The notes: generated by a model from the letters alone, not told the origin. A DNA stretch of 11,148 bases from Methanobacteriota archaeon (GCA_023434825.1 JAEYSH010000011.1:1-11148), one strand, 5' to 3'; counted from the first letter of the stretch, positions 1 through 7,729 are shown. Numbers and translations: made by a program.

Positions 1-27
1 TTTTAGAGCTTTTATTTCTTCATTTCT

Positions 28-49
28 TTTTATAAAAGTAATATAAATA
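28..49 (+). promoter_or_regulatory. Candidate TATA elements for the first membrane-protein gene
   Basis: Two AT-rich archaeal TATA-like stretches lie upstream of the ATG at 88: TTTATAAAAG at 29-38 and ATATAAATA at 41-49. Initiation about 25 nt downstream would give a leader of roughly 15-30 nt. No Shine-Dalgarno motif precedes the ATG. The whole segment 1-87 is so AT-rich that chance matches are likely, so this is tentative. Nothing else recognisable lies in 1-87. Confidence 0.3.
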
Positions 50-87
50 GTAAAAAATTTATTAAATAATAAATAAATATCTATTTA

Positions 88-612
88 ATGACCCGTGCTG
101 AAGATACTTTAAGAGGAATTATTACAATAATTGCAGGTATTTTTGTAATTGCAATATTATTTACAAAGAATTACATACCCTCCGAATCAATAGGGATTGG
201 AATAGCTTTTTTAGGAATATGGATGCTTATTTTAAGCTATGATATAAAGAGTTATAATAAAATAGAAAGTATAATCTATTTCATCTTTTTTTTAGTCTCC
301 ATCATCACAGGAATTATTATTTACTACAATATAGCTTTAATTAATCTTGACTTGTCAACATGGATTTATATTACAGGAATATTAGTAATAATCAGCGCAT
401 TAATCGCCATAACAGGTAAAGAAACTATAGAAAAAGGAACGGGCATTACAGGAATAATAATAGGAATTATTTTTTTAATTATGAATTATTACTCATTTAA
501 TCTATTTTATTTAGCAATTATTCTTGGAATCTGGTTAATAATAATTGGAATAGTCCAATTTTTTATTTCATATGATAAAGAGTATAGAAGCGGATTTTAC
601 AGGATATTTTAG
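88..612 (+). CDS. Six-helix membrane protein, HdeD/DUF308-like
   Basis: The 174-residue product is almost entirely hydrophobic. About six membrane helices can be drawn, at residues 8-26, 31-51, 58-80, 88-108, 118-135 and 137-160, with very short loops. The Gly/Ile-rich helices fall in pairs of the kind G-x-x-x-I-x-x-G-I. That pattern and the length resemble the HdeD/DUF308 family of small integral membrane proteins. HdeD is linked to acid resistance in E. coli, but archaeal members have no established function. No catalytic or metal-binding motif is visible; the few charged residues lie in short loops and at the C-terminus. The ATG at 88 is the only sensible start: it sits just before the first helix, although no ribosome binding site is seen. 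The histidine kinase gene follows after 38 nt on the same strand, but a functional link is not evident. The family call rests on overall pattern only. Confidence 0.6.
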   Translation: MTRAEDTLRGIITIIAGIFVIAILFTKNYIPSESIGIGIAFLGIWMLILSYDIKSYNKIESIIYFIFFLVSIITGIIIYYNIALINLDLSTWIYITGILVIISALIAITGKETIEKGTGITGIIIGIIFLIMNYYSFNLFYLAIILGIWLIIIGIVQFFISYDKEYRSGFYRIF

Positions 613-614
613 AC

Positions 615-623
615 TTAAATATA
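615..623 (+). promoter_or_regulatory. Candidate TATA box for the histidine kinase gene
   Basis: TTAAATATA lies about 32 nt (centre to ATG) upstream of the start at 651, in the 38-nt gap behind the membrane-protein gene. Transcription from here would begin within about 10 nt of the ATG, giving a nearly leaderless message. This fits the lack of a clear Shine-Dalgarno motif (only a weak GAG). Co-transcription with the upstream gene cannot be excluded. Confidence 0.35.
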
Positions 624-650
624 CTTAAACTTTAAAAAAGAGTAGATTTT

Positions 651-3600
651 ATGGATAAAGAGAATATTTCTAATCAATTTGAAATATTTGACAAAATGCT
701 GGAAGGAGTATCATTATATAAACTGATATTTAATGATAAAGGCCAGGTTATTGATGGTATTCTTGAATACATGAATTCTGCAAACATTGAATATTTAGGA
801 ATTAATAAAAAATCAATTGGTAAAAAAGGGGCAGAAATGTTTACTTCGGATTTTACTAATCCCCACATTAAAGCAATAAATAAATATTTACACGATGGCA
901 AGTTCCAGAGTTTTGAGATTTATTATCCTCTAACTGACAAATATTTCCTTGTATCCGGCTTTGATTTAAGTACTGATTATTTTGCAATTCTAAGAACAGA
1001 TATTACAGAACAAAAAGAAGCAGAAAAAACCATAAGAGAGAGCGAAGAAAAGTATCAAAGTTTATTTAATGATAACCATGCAGCAATGCTTATTATTGAT
1101 CCCAATACGGGAGACATTGTAGATTCTAACATTGCAGCTAGCCATTTTTATGGCTATAGCAAAGAAAAACTATTGAAAATGAAAATTTCAGATATAAATA
1201 TACTTTCAGAAAAAGAAATTTTTGAAGAAATGCAGAAAGCAAGATTAGAAGAAAAAAATTATTTTACTTTTAAACATCGTTTGGTAAACGGTGAAATCCG
1301 TGATGTAAACACATATAGCGGCCCAATAGTTTTAAATGGCCATAAATTTCTTTATTCGATCATCCATGACGTTACAAATGAAAAAAAAATAGAAAAAGCT
1401 CTTAAACAAAGTGAAAAAAACCTTGCAAGGGCTCAAGCACTAACGCATGTTGGCAACTGGATACTGGATCTGGATACAAAAATTGCAGAAGGTAGTGATG
1501 AATATTTTCGAATTCTTGGTATATCGAGACCAGAAAAATACACATTTAACCAATTTAATGAAAGAGTTCATGGAGATGATCGGAAAATGCGTAATGAACT
1601 TGTTTCTGAAGCTTTAAAAAAGGATAAATATCCTGATATTGATTTCAGGATAATAAGACCTGATGGTGAAATTCGTTATGTCCATGCTGAAGGAGAATTT
1701 GAGGTTGAAAATGGTAAACGCATGCTTTTCGGGACATTGCAAGATATTACAGAACGTAAAAAATTAGAAGATGAATTAAGATCAGCACGGGATCATTTAG
1801 AAGAACAGGTAGAAGAACGTACTGTAGAATTAGAAGAAGCGTATGAATCAATTAAAGAAAGTGAAGAACGTCTTATAGAAGCTCAAAGAATTGCTCATCT
1901 TGGTAACTGGGATTGGAATATCGAAAAAGATAAATTATATTGGAGTGATGAGATCTATCGTATTTTTGGCTTTGCGCCACAAGAATTTGGCGCAAATTAT
2001 AATGCATTTATGGGCGGAGTTCATCCAGATGATAGAAATTTCGTTAATAAGGCTGTTAATGATGCTTTAAACAATATTAAACCCTACAACATTGATCATA
2101 GAGTATTGCACCCAGATGGTTCAGAAAGAATAGTTCATGAACAAGGAGAAGTAACATTTGATGAAGATAATAATCCAATTAGAATGATTGGTACTGTTCA
2201 AGATTTAACTGAGCAAAGAATAGCTGAACAACAAATTCGTAGATTAGCAAGTATTGTTGAATCATCAAACGATGGAATATTTAGTATAAATTTAAATCAT
2301 GATATTAAAAGTTGGAATAGGGGAGCAGAAAAAATATATGGCTATAAATCTTCTGAAATTATAGGAATGCCTATTTCTATTTTAATGAGTCCAGAAGAAT
2401 GGAAAAAAGTTTCCAAGCTTATAGATAAAGTTAAAAAAGGAAAAACAGTGACTAACTATGAGGGTATACGGTTAAGAAAAGATAAATCTCAATTCAATGC
2501 TTCTGTTACATTATCTCCAATTAAGGATCTTAGTAGAGAGATTACTGGAATTTCAATAATTGCAAGAGATATTACAGAAAATAAAAAAGCAGAGGAGAAT
2601 TTGAAACGAAGCGAAACTATTCTTCAAGAGGCAACAAGATTATCCAGTGTTGGAGCCTATGAATGGGACATCAAAAATGATGAATTCATTTTTTCATCTG
2701 AATGGCAACGAATTCATGGAATAAAACAGAATAACCTTCCCTCAAAAGAATTAATAAAAATTTCATATCCTGAAGATGCTGAAAGAGTTCAAAAAGCATT
2801 GAATGAATCATTAGAAGGTAAAAAGCCATATAATATTGAGTATCGCATAATTAATCAATCTAGTGGTGAAATAAAGTATATACATGCGTTAGGGACAATT
2901 ATAAAAGATGATCAGGACAATCCCGCTAAAATGTATGGTGTTGCTCATGATATAACAGAATCTAAGCTTGCAGCTATTGAACGTGAAAAATTAATAGATG
3001 AATTAAGGCGTTCAAATGACGAATTACAACAATTTGCTTTTATAACAAGCCATGATTTACAAGAACCACTCCGTACAATGGGAAGTTATGCAGGATTACT
3101 TAAAAGACGTTATGGAGGCCAACTTGGCCCTGATGCTGATGAATTCATTGATTATATGGTGGCTGGAGCTACCAGAATGAGGCAGATGATTATTGGTTTA
3201 CTTGATTATGCACGTGTTGGAAGCCATGGCAAAGAATTTAAGACTTTTAATGCTGAAAAATCACTTAAAATAGCTTTAATCAATTTAGAATGCTCAATAA
3301 AAGAGAACAATGCTCAAATAACCTACGATACTCTCCCTGAAATTTATGGTGATGAAGATCAAATCTCCAAAGTATTCTTGAACCTTATCAGTAATGCTAT
3401 TAAATTTAAAAATCCCCATGAACCTCCAAAAATCCATATTTCAGCCAAAAAAGGTGAAAATGAATATATCTTTTCTGTATCTGATAACAGCATCGGAATG
3501 GAGCAAGAATATACCGATAAAATATTTGAAATATTCAAAAGACTCCATGCCATTGGTGAATATGAAGGGGCAGGAATAGGATTGGCAATTGTTAAAAGGA

Positions 3601-3701
3601 TTATTGACAGACATAATGGTCGAGTTTGGGCTAAATCAAAAATAGGCAAAGGATCTACCTTCTATTTTACAATGCCAATTGAAAATGAAAAAAATATTTG
3701 A
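651..3701 (+). CDS. Soluble multi-PAS sensor histidine kinase
   Basis: This 1016-residue protein has no signal peptide or membrane helix, so it should sense signals in the cytoplasm. Six PAS-type domains run in series, most ending in a D-I/V/L-T-x-x-like PAC signature: about 10-120, 132-243, 255-368, 413-525, 533-645 and 655-770. Domains 3, 4 and 6 resemble each other (VGNW/LGNWDW/VGAYEW starts; 3 and 4 also share H-x-D-D-R) and are PAS_3-like. A coiled coil (about 370-412) links domains 3 and 4. The dimerisation/phosphoacceptor helix contains S-H-D-L-Q-E-P-L with the probable phosphorylated His at 801. The ATPase domain shows an N box (N911, N915), a G1-type box D945-N-S-I-G949 and a G2 box G973-A-G-I-G-L978. 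The usual first Gly of G1 is Ser here. The family autophosphorylates and passes phosphate to a receiver domain. No receiver is fused or adjacent, so the partner is unknown, and no heme or flavin ligand was identified. Confidence 0.93.
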   Translation: MDKENISNQFEIFDKMLEGVSLYKLIFNDKGQVIDGILEYMNSANIEYLGINKKSIGKKGAEMFTSDFTNPHIKAINKYLHDGKFQSFEIYYPLTDKYFLVSGFDLSTDYFAILRTDITEQKEAEKTIRESEEKYQSLFNDNHAAMLIIDPNTGDIVDSNIAASHFYGYSKEKLLKMKISDINILSEKEIFEEMQKARLEEKNYFTFKHRLVNGEIRDVNTYSGPIVLNGHKFLYSIIHDVTNEKKIEKALKQSEKNLARAQALTHVGNWILDLDTKIAEGSDEYFRILGISRPEKYTFNQFNERVHGDDRKMRNELVSEALKKDKYPDIDFRIIRPDGEIRYVHAEGEFEVENGKRMLFGTLQDITERKKLEDELRSARDHLEEQVEERTVELEEAYESIKESEERLIEAQRIAHLGNWDWNIEKDKLYWSDEIYRIFGFAPQEFGANYNAFMGGVHPDDRNFVNKAVNDALNNIKPYNIDHRVLHPDGSERIVHEQGEVTFDEDNNPIRMIGTVQDLTEQRIAEQQIRRLASIVESSNDGIFSINLNHDIKSWNRGAEKIYGYKSSEIIGMPISILMSPEEWKKVSKLIDKVKKGKTVTNYEGIRLRKDKSQFNASVTLSPIKDLSREITGISIIARDITENKKAEENLKRSETILQEATRLSSVGAYEWDIKNDEFIFSSEWQRIHGIKQNNLPSKELIKISYPEDAERVQKALNESLEGKKPYNIEYRIINQSSGEIKYIHALGTIIKDDQDNPAKMYGVAHDITESKLAAIEREKLIDELRRSNDELQQFAFITSHDLQEPLRTMGSYAGLLKRRYGGQLGPDADEFIDYMVAGATRMRQMIIGLLDYARVGSHGKEFKTFNAEKSLKIALINLECSIKENNAQITYDTLPEIYGDEDQISKVFLNLISNAIKFKNPHEPPKIHISAKKGENEYIFSVSDNSIGMEQEYTDKIFEIFKRLHAIGEYEGAGIGLAIVKRIIDRHNGRVWAKSKIGKGSTFYFTMPIENEKNI

Positions 3702-3720
3702 TTTTAATTTCTCATTTTTT
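3702..3720 (+). terminator. T-rich candidate terminator after the kinase gene
   Basis: Directly after the kinase stop codon the coding strand is rich in T, including a run of six at 3715-3720. Archaeal intrinsic termination needs only an oligo-T tract without a strong hairpin, and none is evident here. The separate promoter candidate downstream for the helicase fits termination at this point. In such AT-rich DNA the call is tentative. Confidence 0.35.
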
Positions 3721-3754
3721 CAAAATTAATTAATGTAAAAATTTTCACAAATAC

Positions 3755-3763
3755 TATAAAAAG
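3755..3763 (+). promoter_or_regulatory. TATA box for the Hel308-DUF2115 operon
   Basis: TATAAAAAG is a good archaeal TATA match, preceded by a purine-containing stretch that could serve as BRE. Its centre is about 25 nt before the ATG at 3784, which is the usual distance from an archaeal TATA box to the transcription start. With no Shine-Dalgarno motif between box and ATG, the helicase message is probably leaderless or nearly so. Confidence 0.6.
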
Positions 3764-3783
3764 TACAATATACTATTAGAATT

Positions 3784-5874
3784 ATGGAAACATTAACTCC
3801 GGAAATCAGAGATATACTCTCTGATTGCTATCCTAAAATCAAAAAGCTTAATCCTGCTCAATATGCAGTTTTAGATTCAGGATTACTTGAAAATGACACT
3901 AACTATATCATAACTATCCCAACAGCGAGTGGTAAAACACTTTTAGGATTAATAGCCGCATTAAATACTATATTAAAGGGCGGTAAAGTTGTATATGCAG
4001 CACCCCTTATTTCCATTCAAAATGAAAAGCTTGCAGAGTTTAAAAAGCTTGAAAAATTTGGCATCAAAGTTGGAAAACATCCTCGATCCGCTGATTTGTC
4101 AGTTATGGTCTTTGAATCATTTGATGCAATAACCAGATTTTCATGGAACACGCTAAGAGAAATTGATCTAATTATAATTGATGAATTTCACATGATTGGT
4201 GAATACTCAAGGGGTCCGACAATTGAGTGTGCAATAACAAGATCAAAAATAATCAATCCTTCCCTCAGAATAATAGCACTTTCAGCCACACTAAAGAATA
4301 TGGAGGAGCTTTCAAGCTGGTTAAATGCAGAAGTTGTGGAGCATGATTACAGGCCAGTTCCACTCTATAAAGATGTGCTCATAACTGAAGAATTTGAATT
4401 AAAAAACAAAAATGACATGGTATTGAAAATTCTTAATGAATCCATTGAAGATTCCTCTCAAATCCTTGTTTTTGTATCTACCAGAAGATTTACAGAAGCA
4501 CTGGCTAACTATATTTCTGGAAAGGTAAAAAGAAAGATTCCAAGGGATAAAAAAATTGTTTTTAGACAGGTAGCAGAAAGAATACTTGATGTACCCAGAA
4601 AAAGAGGCTCCAGACCAACTTCAATCTGTTTAAAACTTGCAGAATGTATTGAAAATGGTATTGCATTTCACCATGCCGGCCTTTTTGATAAACAACGCCA
4701 AATAATTGAAGAAGAATTCCGTGAAGGAAATCTTCTAATGATTACTGCAACTCCAAGCTTAATGTATGGAGTTAACCTACCTTCAAAAAACGTTTTAATA
4801 AGAGATTACACGCGCTGGACCTCACAAGGCCCTCAAACAATCCCTGTATTTGATTATGAGCAAATGTCAGGTCGTGCAGGCCGTCCAGGTTATGATACTG
4901 AAGGATATTCCTATTTAATTGCTAAATCAATGGAAGAAGGATACAATTTAAAAGATCATTATGTTTATGGGGAAATAGAAGTAACAAGCTCCAAACTAAT
5001 AGAAAATAAAGATGCTGTTTACAGACAGATAATAGCTCAAGTAGCATCTTCACTTGCAAAAACACCGCAAGATATTCTTGAATTTTTCGGTGAAACATTT
5101 TACGGCCATCAAATGTCTAGCAATGATTTTTTCGGTGCTCTTTCAGTAGATACAATACAATATGAAATAAACAATGCTCTGGAATTTCTTGTACATAACG
5201 GAATTATCCAGCTAACACCAGAAGGACTTAAAACTACTGATTTTGGTAATTTAATTGCAAGGAGTAATTATACAGTTGAAACAGCAGTCAGGCTTAAAGA
5301 ATATGCAAAACAGGACCAGTTAAACATTTATCAACTTATATATGAAGTTTCAAGAACTCCAGATATGCCTAAAATTTCATTTAAAAGTAGGAAAAGTAAA
5401 GATGCAGTTATGGATAAATTAAATGAGTCTGGAATCTTTGCATGTGATATTGGAAATGATGAAGCCACTGCAGCAGCTCTTTTAGAATGGATCAATGAGA
5501 AAAGTGAATATGGAATCGAAAATGCTTTCAATGTTTACGCTGCAAGTACAAGAAGGGCCGCATATGAAGCTTCAAGAATGGTAAAGTTCTTTAAAGAAAT
5601 ATGTGTTGTAATGAACATTTATTCATTCTCCGATGACCTTGATAAATTATCTGCACGTCTTTATTATGGAGTGAAGGATGAACTTATTCCACTTGTTGTT
5701 AGTATTAAACGTCTGGGGCGAAAACGTGCCCGTGCACTTGTAGATGCCTTTGGTGTGGATTTAAAATTTGTTTCCAAGGATGAATTGATTAAAATTGAAG
5801 GTATTGGACCAAAAACAGCAGAATCAATCCTTAAAAAATTTGGGAAAGATGAATTCGCCAAATTCAAACCATAG
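3784..5874 (+). CDS. hel308: ATP-dependent DNA helicase Hel308
   Basis: Hel308 is a superfamily 2, Ski2-like 3'-to-5' DNA helicase thought to act at stalled or collapsed replication forks. The 696 residues fit the family size. Visible motifs in order are: motif I P46-T-A-S-G-K-T52; motif II D133-E-F-H136; motif III S167-A-T169; F295-H-H-A-G-L300, typical of the Ski2/Hel308 group; and motif VI Q360-M-S-G-R-A-G-R-P368. A winged-helix and ratchet-like region follows. The C-terminus has an R/K-rich G-R-K-R-A-R stretch (645-650), which matches the autoinhibitory/DNA-exit domain described for Hel308. It ends in a helix-hairpin-helix with G673-I-G-P-K677. Walker B is DEFH instead of the commoner DEAH-like forms, an ordinary family variation. 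The ATG at 3784 suits both the promoter spacing and the usual N-terminus. Two DUF2115 genes follow closely, in an apparent operon. Confidence 0.95.
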   Translation: METLTPEIRDILSDCYPKIKKLNPAQYAVLDSGLLENDTNYIITIPTASGKTLLGLIAALNTILKGGKVVYAAPLISIQNEKLAEFKKLEKFGIKVGKHPRSADLSVMVFESFDAITRFSWNTLREIDLIIIDEFHMIGEYSRGPTIECAITRSKIINPSLRIIALSATLKNMEELSSWLNAEVVEHDYRPVPLYKDVLITEEFELKNKNDMVLKILNESIEDSSQILVFVSTRRFTEALANYISGKVKRKIPRDKKIVFRQVAERILDVPRKRGSRPTSICLKLAECIENGIAFHHAGLFDKQRQIIEEEFREGNLLMITATPSLMYGVNLPSKNVLIRDYTRWTSQGPQTIPVFDYEQMSGRAGRPGYDTEGYSYLIAKSMEEGYNLKDHYVYGEIEVTSSKLIENKDAVYRQIIAQVASSLAKTPQDILEFFGETFYGHQMSSNDFFGALSVDTIQYEINNALEFLVHNGIIQLTPEGLKTTDFGNLIARSNYTVETAVRLKEYAKQDQLNIYQLIYEVSRTPDMPKISFKSRKSKDAVMDKLNESGIFACDIGNDEATAAALLEWINEKSEYGIENAFNVYAASTRRAAYEASRMVKFFKEICVVMNIYSFSDDLDKLSARLYYGVKDELIPLVVSIKRLGRKRARALVDAFGVDLKFVSKDELIKIEGIGPKTAESILKKFGKDEFAKFKP

Positions 5875-5883
5875 ATTCAATTC

Positions 5884-5888
5884 GTGAG
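5884..5888 (+). promoter_or_regulatory. Ribosome binding site for the first DUF2115 gene
   Basis: GTGAG lies 5 nt upstream of the ATG at 5894, in the 19-nt gap after the helicase stop. It matches the GGTGA part of the archaeal Shine-Dalgarno consensus and supports translation from a polycistronic helicase message. Confidence 0.5.
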
Positions 5889-5893
5889 TTTAA

Positions 5894-6478
5894 ATGACTG
5901 AAAACTTAACAAATATTCATTTAGATCAAAAAATAAGTAAAAAAGAATTATTGAAGATGTTGAAGAATGAATCAGACGATATTCATATCTTTGATATCAT
6001 GACATCTTATGTCCAGCTTGTAGAAGATGGAAAATATGTCCAATCGGAGTATAAAAAAGAATATCTTGAGGCGTACATAAAGGGCTTTTTAATGAGAGTT
6101 AAAGAGATAAGGGATGATAAATCTGACTATAATGGTTTTGTAGATAAAGAAGAGCTTCAAGAAGCCCTCAAAATCTTAGATTTTGTGGCATCGAAATCAG
6201 AGATTTCGAATGCATTAAATATCTTAAAAAATCAGGAAGAAATGGTAGAAAAAGAAAGATCATTAGAATCTAATTTTTTTAGAATTTATGAAGTTGTATC
6301 TCTTTACACCACTTTTATTTTAGAAGAACCAATCCATATCGTTGGAACACTTTTTCCCGGAGGTTTTAGAGTTAAAATTGAAGGGAATACTTATTATTGC
6401 CCTGTAAAAGAAAACCAAAAAGATAATCCAGGAGCAGTTTGTGGATTCTGTATTGCTGAACAGGATGAAGAGATATAA
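5894..6478 (+). CDS. DUF2115/UPF0305 protein, first of a tandem pair
   Basis: This 194-residue protein belongs to the DUF2115 (UPF0305) family of methanogens, whose function is unknown. The N-terminal two thirds look helical and charged. A central block contains I30-H-I-F-D-I-M36 and E-I-R-D-D-K. The C-terminal part has the family signature: a hydrophobic Y-T-T-F-I-L-E segment, a V-G-T-x-F-P-G-G-F motif, then C169-P-V-K and C183-x-x-C186. The three cysteines, possibly with a histidine, could bind metal, but nothing shows this directly. There is no signal peptide or membrane helix, so it should be cytoplasmic. It starts 19 nt after the helicase stop with a GTGAG site and is followed after 18 nt by a clear paralogue. 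I recall the same order (MTH_810 helicase, then UPF0305 proteins MTH_811 and MTH_812) in Methanothermobacter. A role with Hel308 is therefore plausible but only inferred. Compared with the paralogue it has a Phe at position 33 where the partner has His, and a longer middle section. Confidence 0.85.
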   Translation: MTENLTNIHLDQKISKKELLKMLKNESDDIHIFDIMTSYVQLVEDGKYVQSEYKKEYLEAYIKGFLMRVKEIRDDKSDYNGFVDKEELQEALKILDFVASKSEISNALNILKNQEEMVEKERSLESNFFRIYEVVSLYTTFILEEPIHIVGTLFPGGFRVKIEGNTYYCPVKENQKDNPGAVCGFCIAEQDEEI

Positions 6479-6485
6479 CACTTTT

Positions 6486-6491
6486 TGAGGT
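6486..6491 (+). promoter_or_regulatory. Ribosome binding site that fixes the start of the second DUF2115 gene
   Basis: TGAGGT lies 5 nt before the ATG at 6497, an ideal Shine-Dalgarno distance. It overlaps the alternative in-frame TTG at 6485, which has no binding site of its own. This decides in favour of the ATG. Confidence 0.7.
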
Positions 6492-6496
6492 TAACT

Positions 6497-7018
6497 ATGG
6501 TCGATAAAATTGAAGATCTTGATTTTTCAAAAGAAATTTCCAAAATGGAACTTTTAAACGTTTTAAAGAAAGAAGCTTCCAGAATTCACATGCATGATAT
6601 AATGCTTGCTTCAGCTTATATCCAGGAAGATGCTAAATACATGCAAGCGGGTTATAGAGAAGATTTTGTGCAAACATTTACAAAAGCATTCATAAACCGT
6701 TTTAAAGATATACGAGAAGATAAAAATATCTACGAAGGAGATATAGATAATAAAAAGCTTAAAGAGTTTTTAAAAGTACTGGAAAAACAGATTGAAGACT
6801 CAAAAATTAAGCAAGAACTTTATTTCTTACGTTTAGCTAAAATAGTTTCTATTTATACTACATTTATTATAGAAGCATCTATACATCCCGTTGGAACTTC
6901 ATTTCCAGGAGGATTTAAGGTTAAATTTGAAAATAATGTTTATTTATGTCCAGTTAAGGAAAAACAAATTGATACACACGGAGCATTGTGTAGATTTTGT
7001 GTTTCAAAACAATTGTAA
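6497..7018 (+). CDS. DUF2115/UPF0305 protein, second of a tandem pair
   Basis: This is a second member of the DUF2115 family, 173 residues from the ATG at 6497. A longer reading frame could begin at TTG 6485, but the GAGGT site sits inside that extension, so the ATG is preferred. It aligns with the preceding protein along its length: I-S-K-x-E-L-L near the N-terminus, I30-H-M-H-D-I-M36, I-R-E-D-K, then I-Y-T-T-F-I-I-E, V-G-T-S-F-P-G-G-F and the cysteine motif C151-P-V-K with C165-R-F-C168. The cysteine spacing is identical to that of the paralogue. The pair clearly arose by tandem duplication but is now well diverged. It should be cytoplasmic, since there is no signal or helix. Function is unknown; the cysteines and two histidines (H31, H33) make metal binding possible. 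It is the last gene of the apparent helicase operon, followed by terminator-like sequence. Confidence 0.85.
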   Translation: MVDKIEDLDFSKEISKMELLNVLKKEASRIHMHDIMLASAYIQEDAKYMQAGYREDFVQTFTKAFINRFKDIREDKNIYEGDIDNKKLKEFLKVLEKQIEDSKIKQELYFLRLAKIVSIYTTFIIEASIHPVGTSFPGGFKVKFENNVYLCPVKEKQIDTHGALCRFCVSKQL

Positions 7019-7023
7019 TTTGT

Positions 7024-7042
7024 CCGGTATTTCGGCATTTTT
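7024..7042 (+). terminator. Short hairpin plus T-tract after the second DUF2115 gene
   Basis: CCG at 7024-7026 can pair with CGG at 7033-7035, followed two bases later by five Ts (7038-7042). The stem is only three pairs, so the T-tract is the stronger part of the argument. It sits 5 nt after the stop codon and would end the helicase operon. Confidence 0.35.
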
Positions 7043-7075
7043 GACATACAAAATACCTAAATATTTAATAAGTTT

Positions 7076-7098
7076 TTTATCAATTCAAGATTGAAAAA
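7076..7098. terminator. AT-rich hairpin in the convergent intergenic region
   Basis: Positions 7080-7084 (TCAAT) pair with 7090-7094 (ATTGA) around a 5-nt loop. After one A-A mismatch, T7076-T7078 can pair with A7096-A7098. The left arm lies in a T-run and the right arm in an A-run, so both strands would have a stem next to U-rich RNA. It could therefore stop transcription from either direction. The rest of 7019-7215 holds no gene that I can support. Confidence 0.35.
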
Positions 7099-7180
7099 CC
7101 CTTAAAAATAAATTATATTTTTTCAATTATACAAAAAACAATTACTTTAATAGATTAATACAAGCTCATGATAGACATTA

Positions 7181-7200
7181 ATTTTAAAAAGAAAAAAATC
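7181..7200 (-). terminator. T-rich candidate terminator for the minus-strand cluster
   Basis: Read on the minus strand, this stretch is GATTTTTTTC followed by TTTTTAAAAT. It contains runs of seven and five Ts about 15-35 nt after the stop codon of the last minus-strand gene. Such oligo-T tracts are the usual archaeal terminator. It faces the plus-strand operon convergently. Confidence 0.5.
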
Positions 7201-7215
7201 AAAGGGATTTAATAT

Positions 7216-7662
7216 TTAAGTTGTTACCCTCTCCCCATAATCATCATAGATCATTCCATCTTTTGCTCCAATGTATATATCATCCCAACCTGCTTCAGTG
7301 CCAGAATAAGTAATGTAATGATCATATGTCTCTACACAATATAAAGGTACACCATTAATGGTTACTAAATCAACAGATTTAATTTCTGTAGTATCCATTG
7401 AATCCCTGTCAGTAAGAAACTCAATTGCTTTTTGTTTAGCTGCTGCTTTACCTATATAATTTGTTTTCTGACTATTAACTGGTGAATTATTTGTTTTTTG
7501 ACCGGAATTATCTGAACTAGTTTGCACAGACTGATTTACATTAGAATTATTTTGAGCACTAGCTATATTAGAATTCTTTTCAAGTAACATTCCAATAGTT
7601 AATCCAAATCCACATATAAGGATTATACAAACAACTATTAAGATTTTAACTGTCTTTTCCAA
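7216..7662 (-). CDS. Membrane-anchored PepSY-like protein A
   Basis: This 148-residue protein has a short basic N-terminus (M-E-K-T-V-K), one membrane helix at about 5-27 and a Ser/Asn/Gln-rich linker at about 30-67. A compact C-terminal domain follows at about 69-141. The domain has the outline of PepSY: an initial helix rich in Ala/Lys, a strand ending in V-P-L-Y-C-V, and a closing I-Y-I-G-A-K-D-G-M-I-Y hairpin. PepSY domains occur in secreted proteins and peptidase propeptides, and some are thought to restrain peptidases. The lack of a cleavage-like site suggests a signal anchor with the C-terminus outside. The likely start is TTG at 7662, preceded by a strong AAGGTGA-type site; no upstream ATG is better placed. 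A 67-nt spacer separates it from the upstream paralogue. The anchor closely matches those of other cluster members and includes Cys12 in the helix. Confidence 0.75.
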   Translation of the reverse strand: MEKTVKILIVVCIILICGFGLTIGMLLEKNSNIASAQNNSNVNQSVQTSSDNSGQKTNNSPVNSQKTNYIGKAAAKQKAIEFLTDRDSMDTTEIKSVDLVTINGVPLYCVETYDHYITYSGTEAGWDDIYIGAKDGMIYDDYGERVTT

Positions 7663-7666
7663 ACCT

Positions 7667-7673
7667 TCACCTT
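7667..7673 (-). promoter_or_regulatory. Ribosome binding site supporting a TTG start
   Basis: On the minus strand this reads AAGGTGA, a near-perfect match to the archaeal Shine-Dalgarno consensus, 4 nt before the TTG at 7662. A second AGGT follows immediately. The strength of the site is the main reason for accepting the rare TTG initiation codon. Confidence 0.65.
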
Positions 7674-7729
7674 CTATTAAATTACCAATATTCTGATATT
7701 TTAACTAGATTTTACTTTTAATTTAGATA

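Noticed and set aside
613..630. Direct repeat ACTTAAA (twice) before the kinase gene as an operator
   Set aside because: Two copies of a 7-nt AT-rich word are expected by chance here, and they overlap the presumed TATA region.
3359..3649. 96-codon minus-strand open frame inside the kinase gene
   Set aside because: It is antisense to the conserved ATPase domain, has no recognisable domain and no ribosome binding site that I could support. It is a shadow of the real gene, as are the smaller frames at 674-901, 3394-3579, 5331-5531 and 5664-5867.
6485..6496. TTG at 6485 as start of the second DUF2115 gene
   Set aside because: The GAGGT ribosome binding site lies inside this extension and is ideally placed for the ATG at 6497. 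The extension adds four residues absent from the paralogue's pattern.
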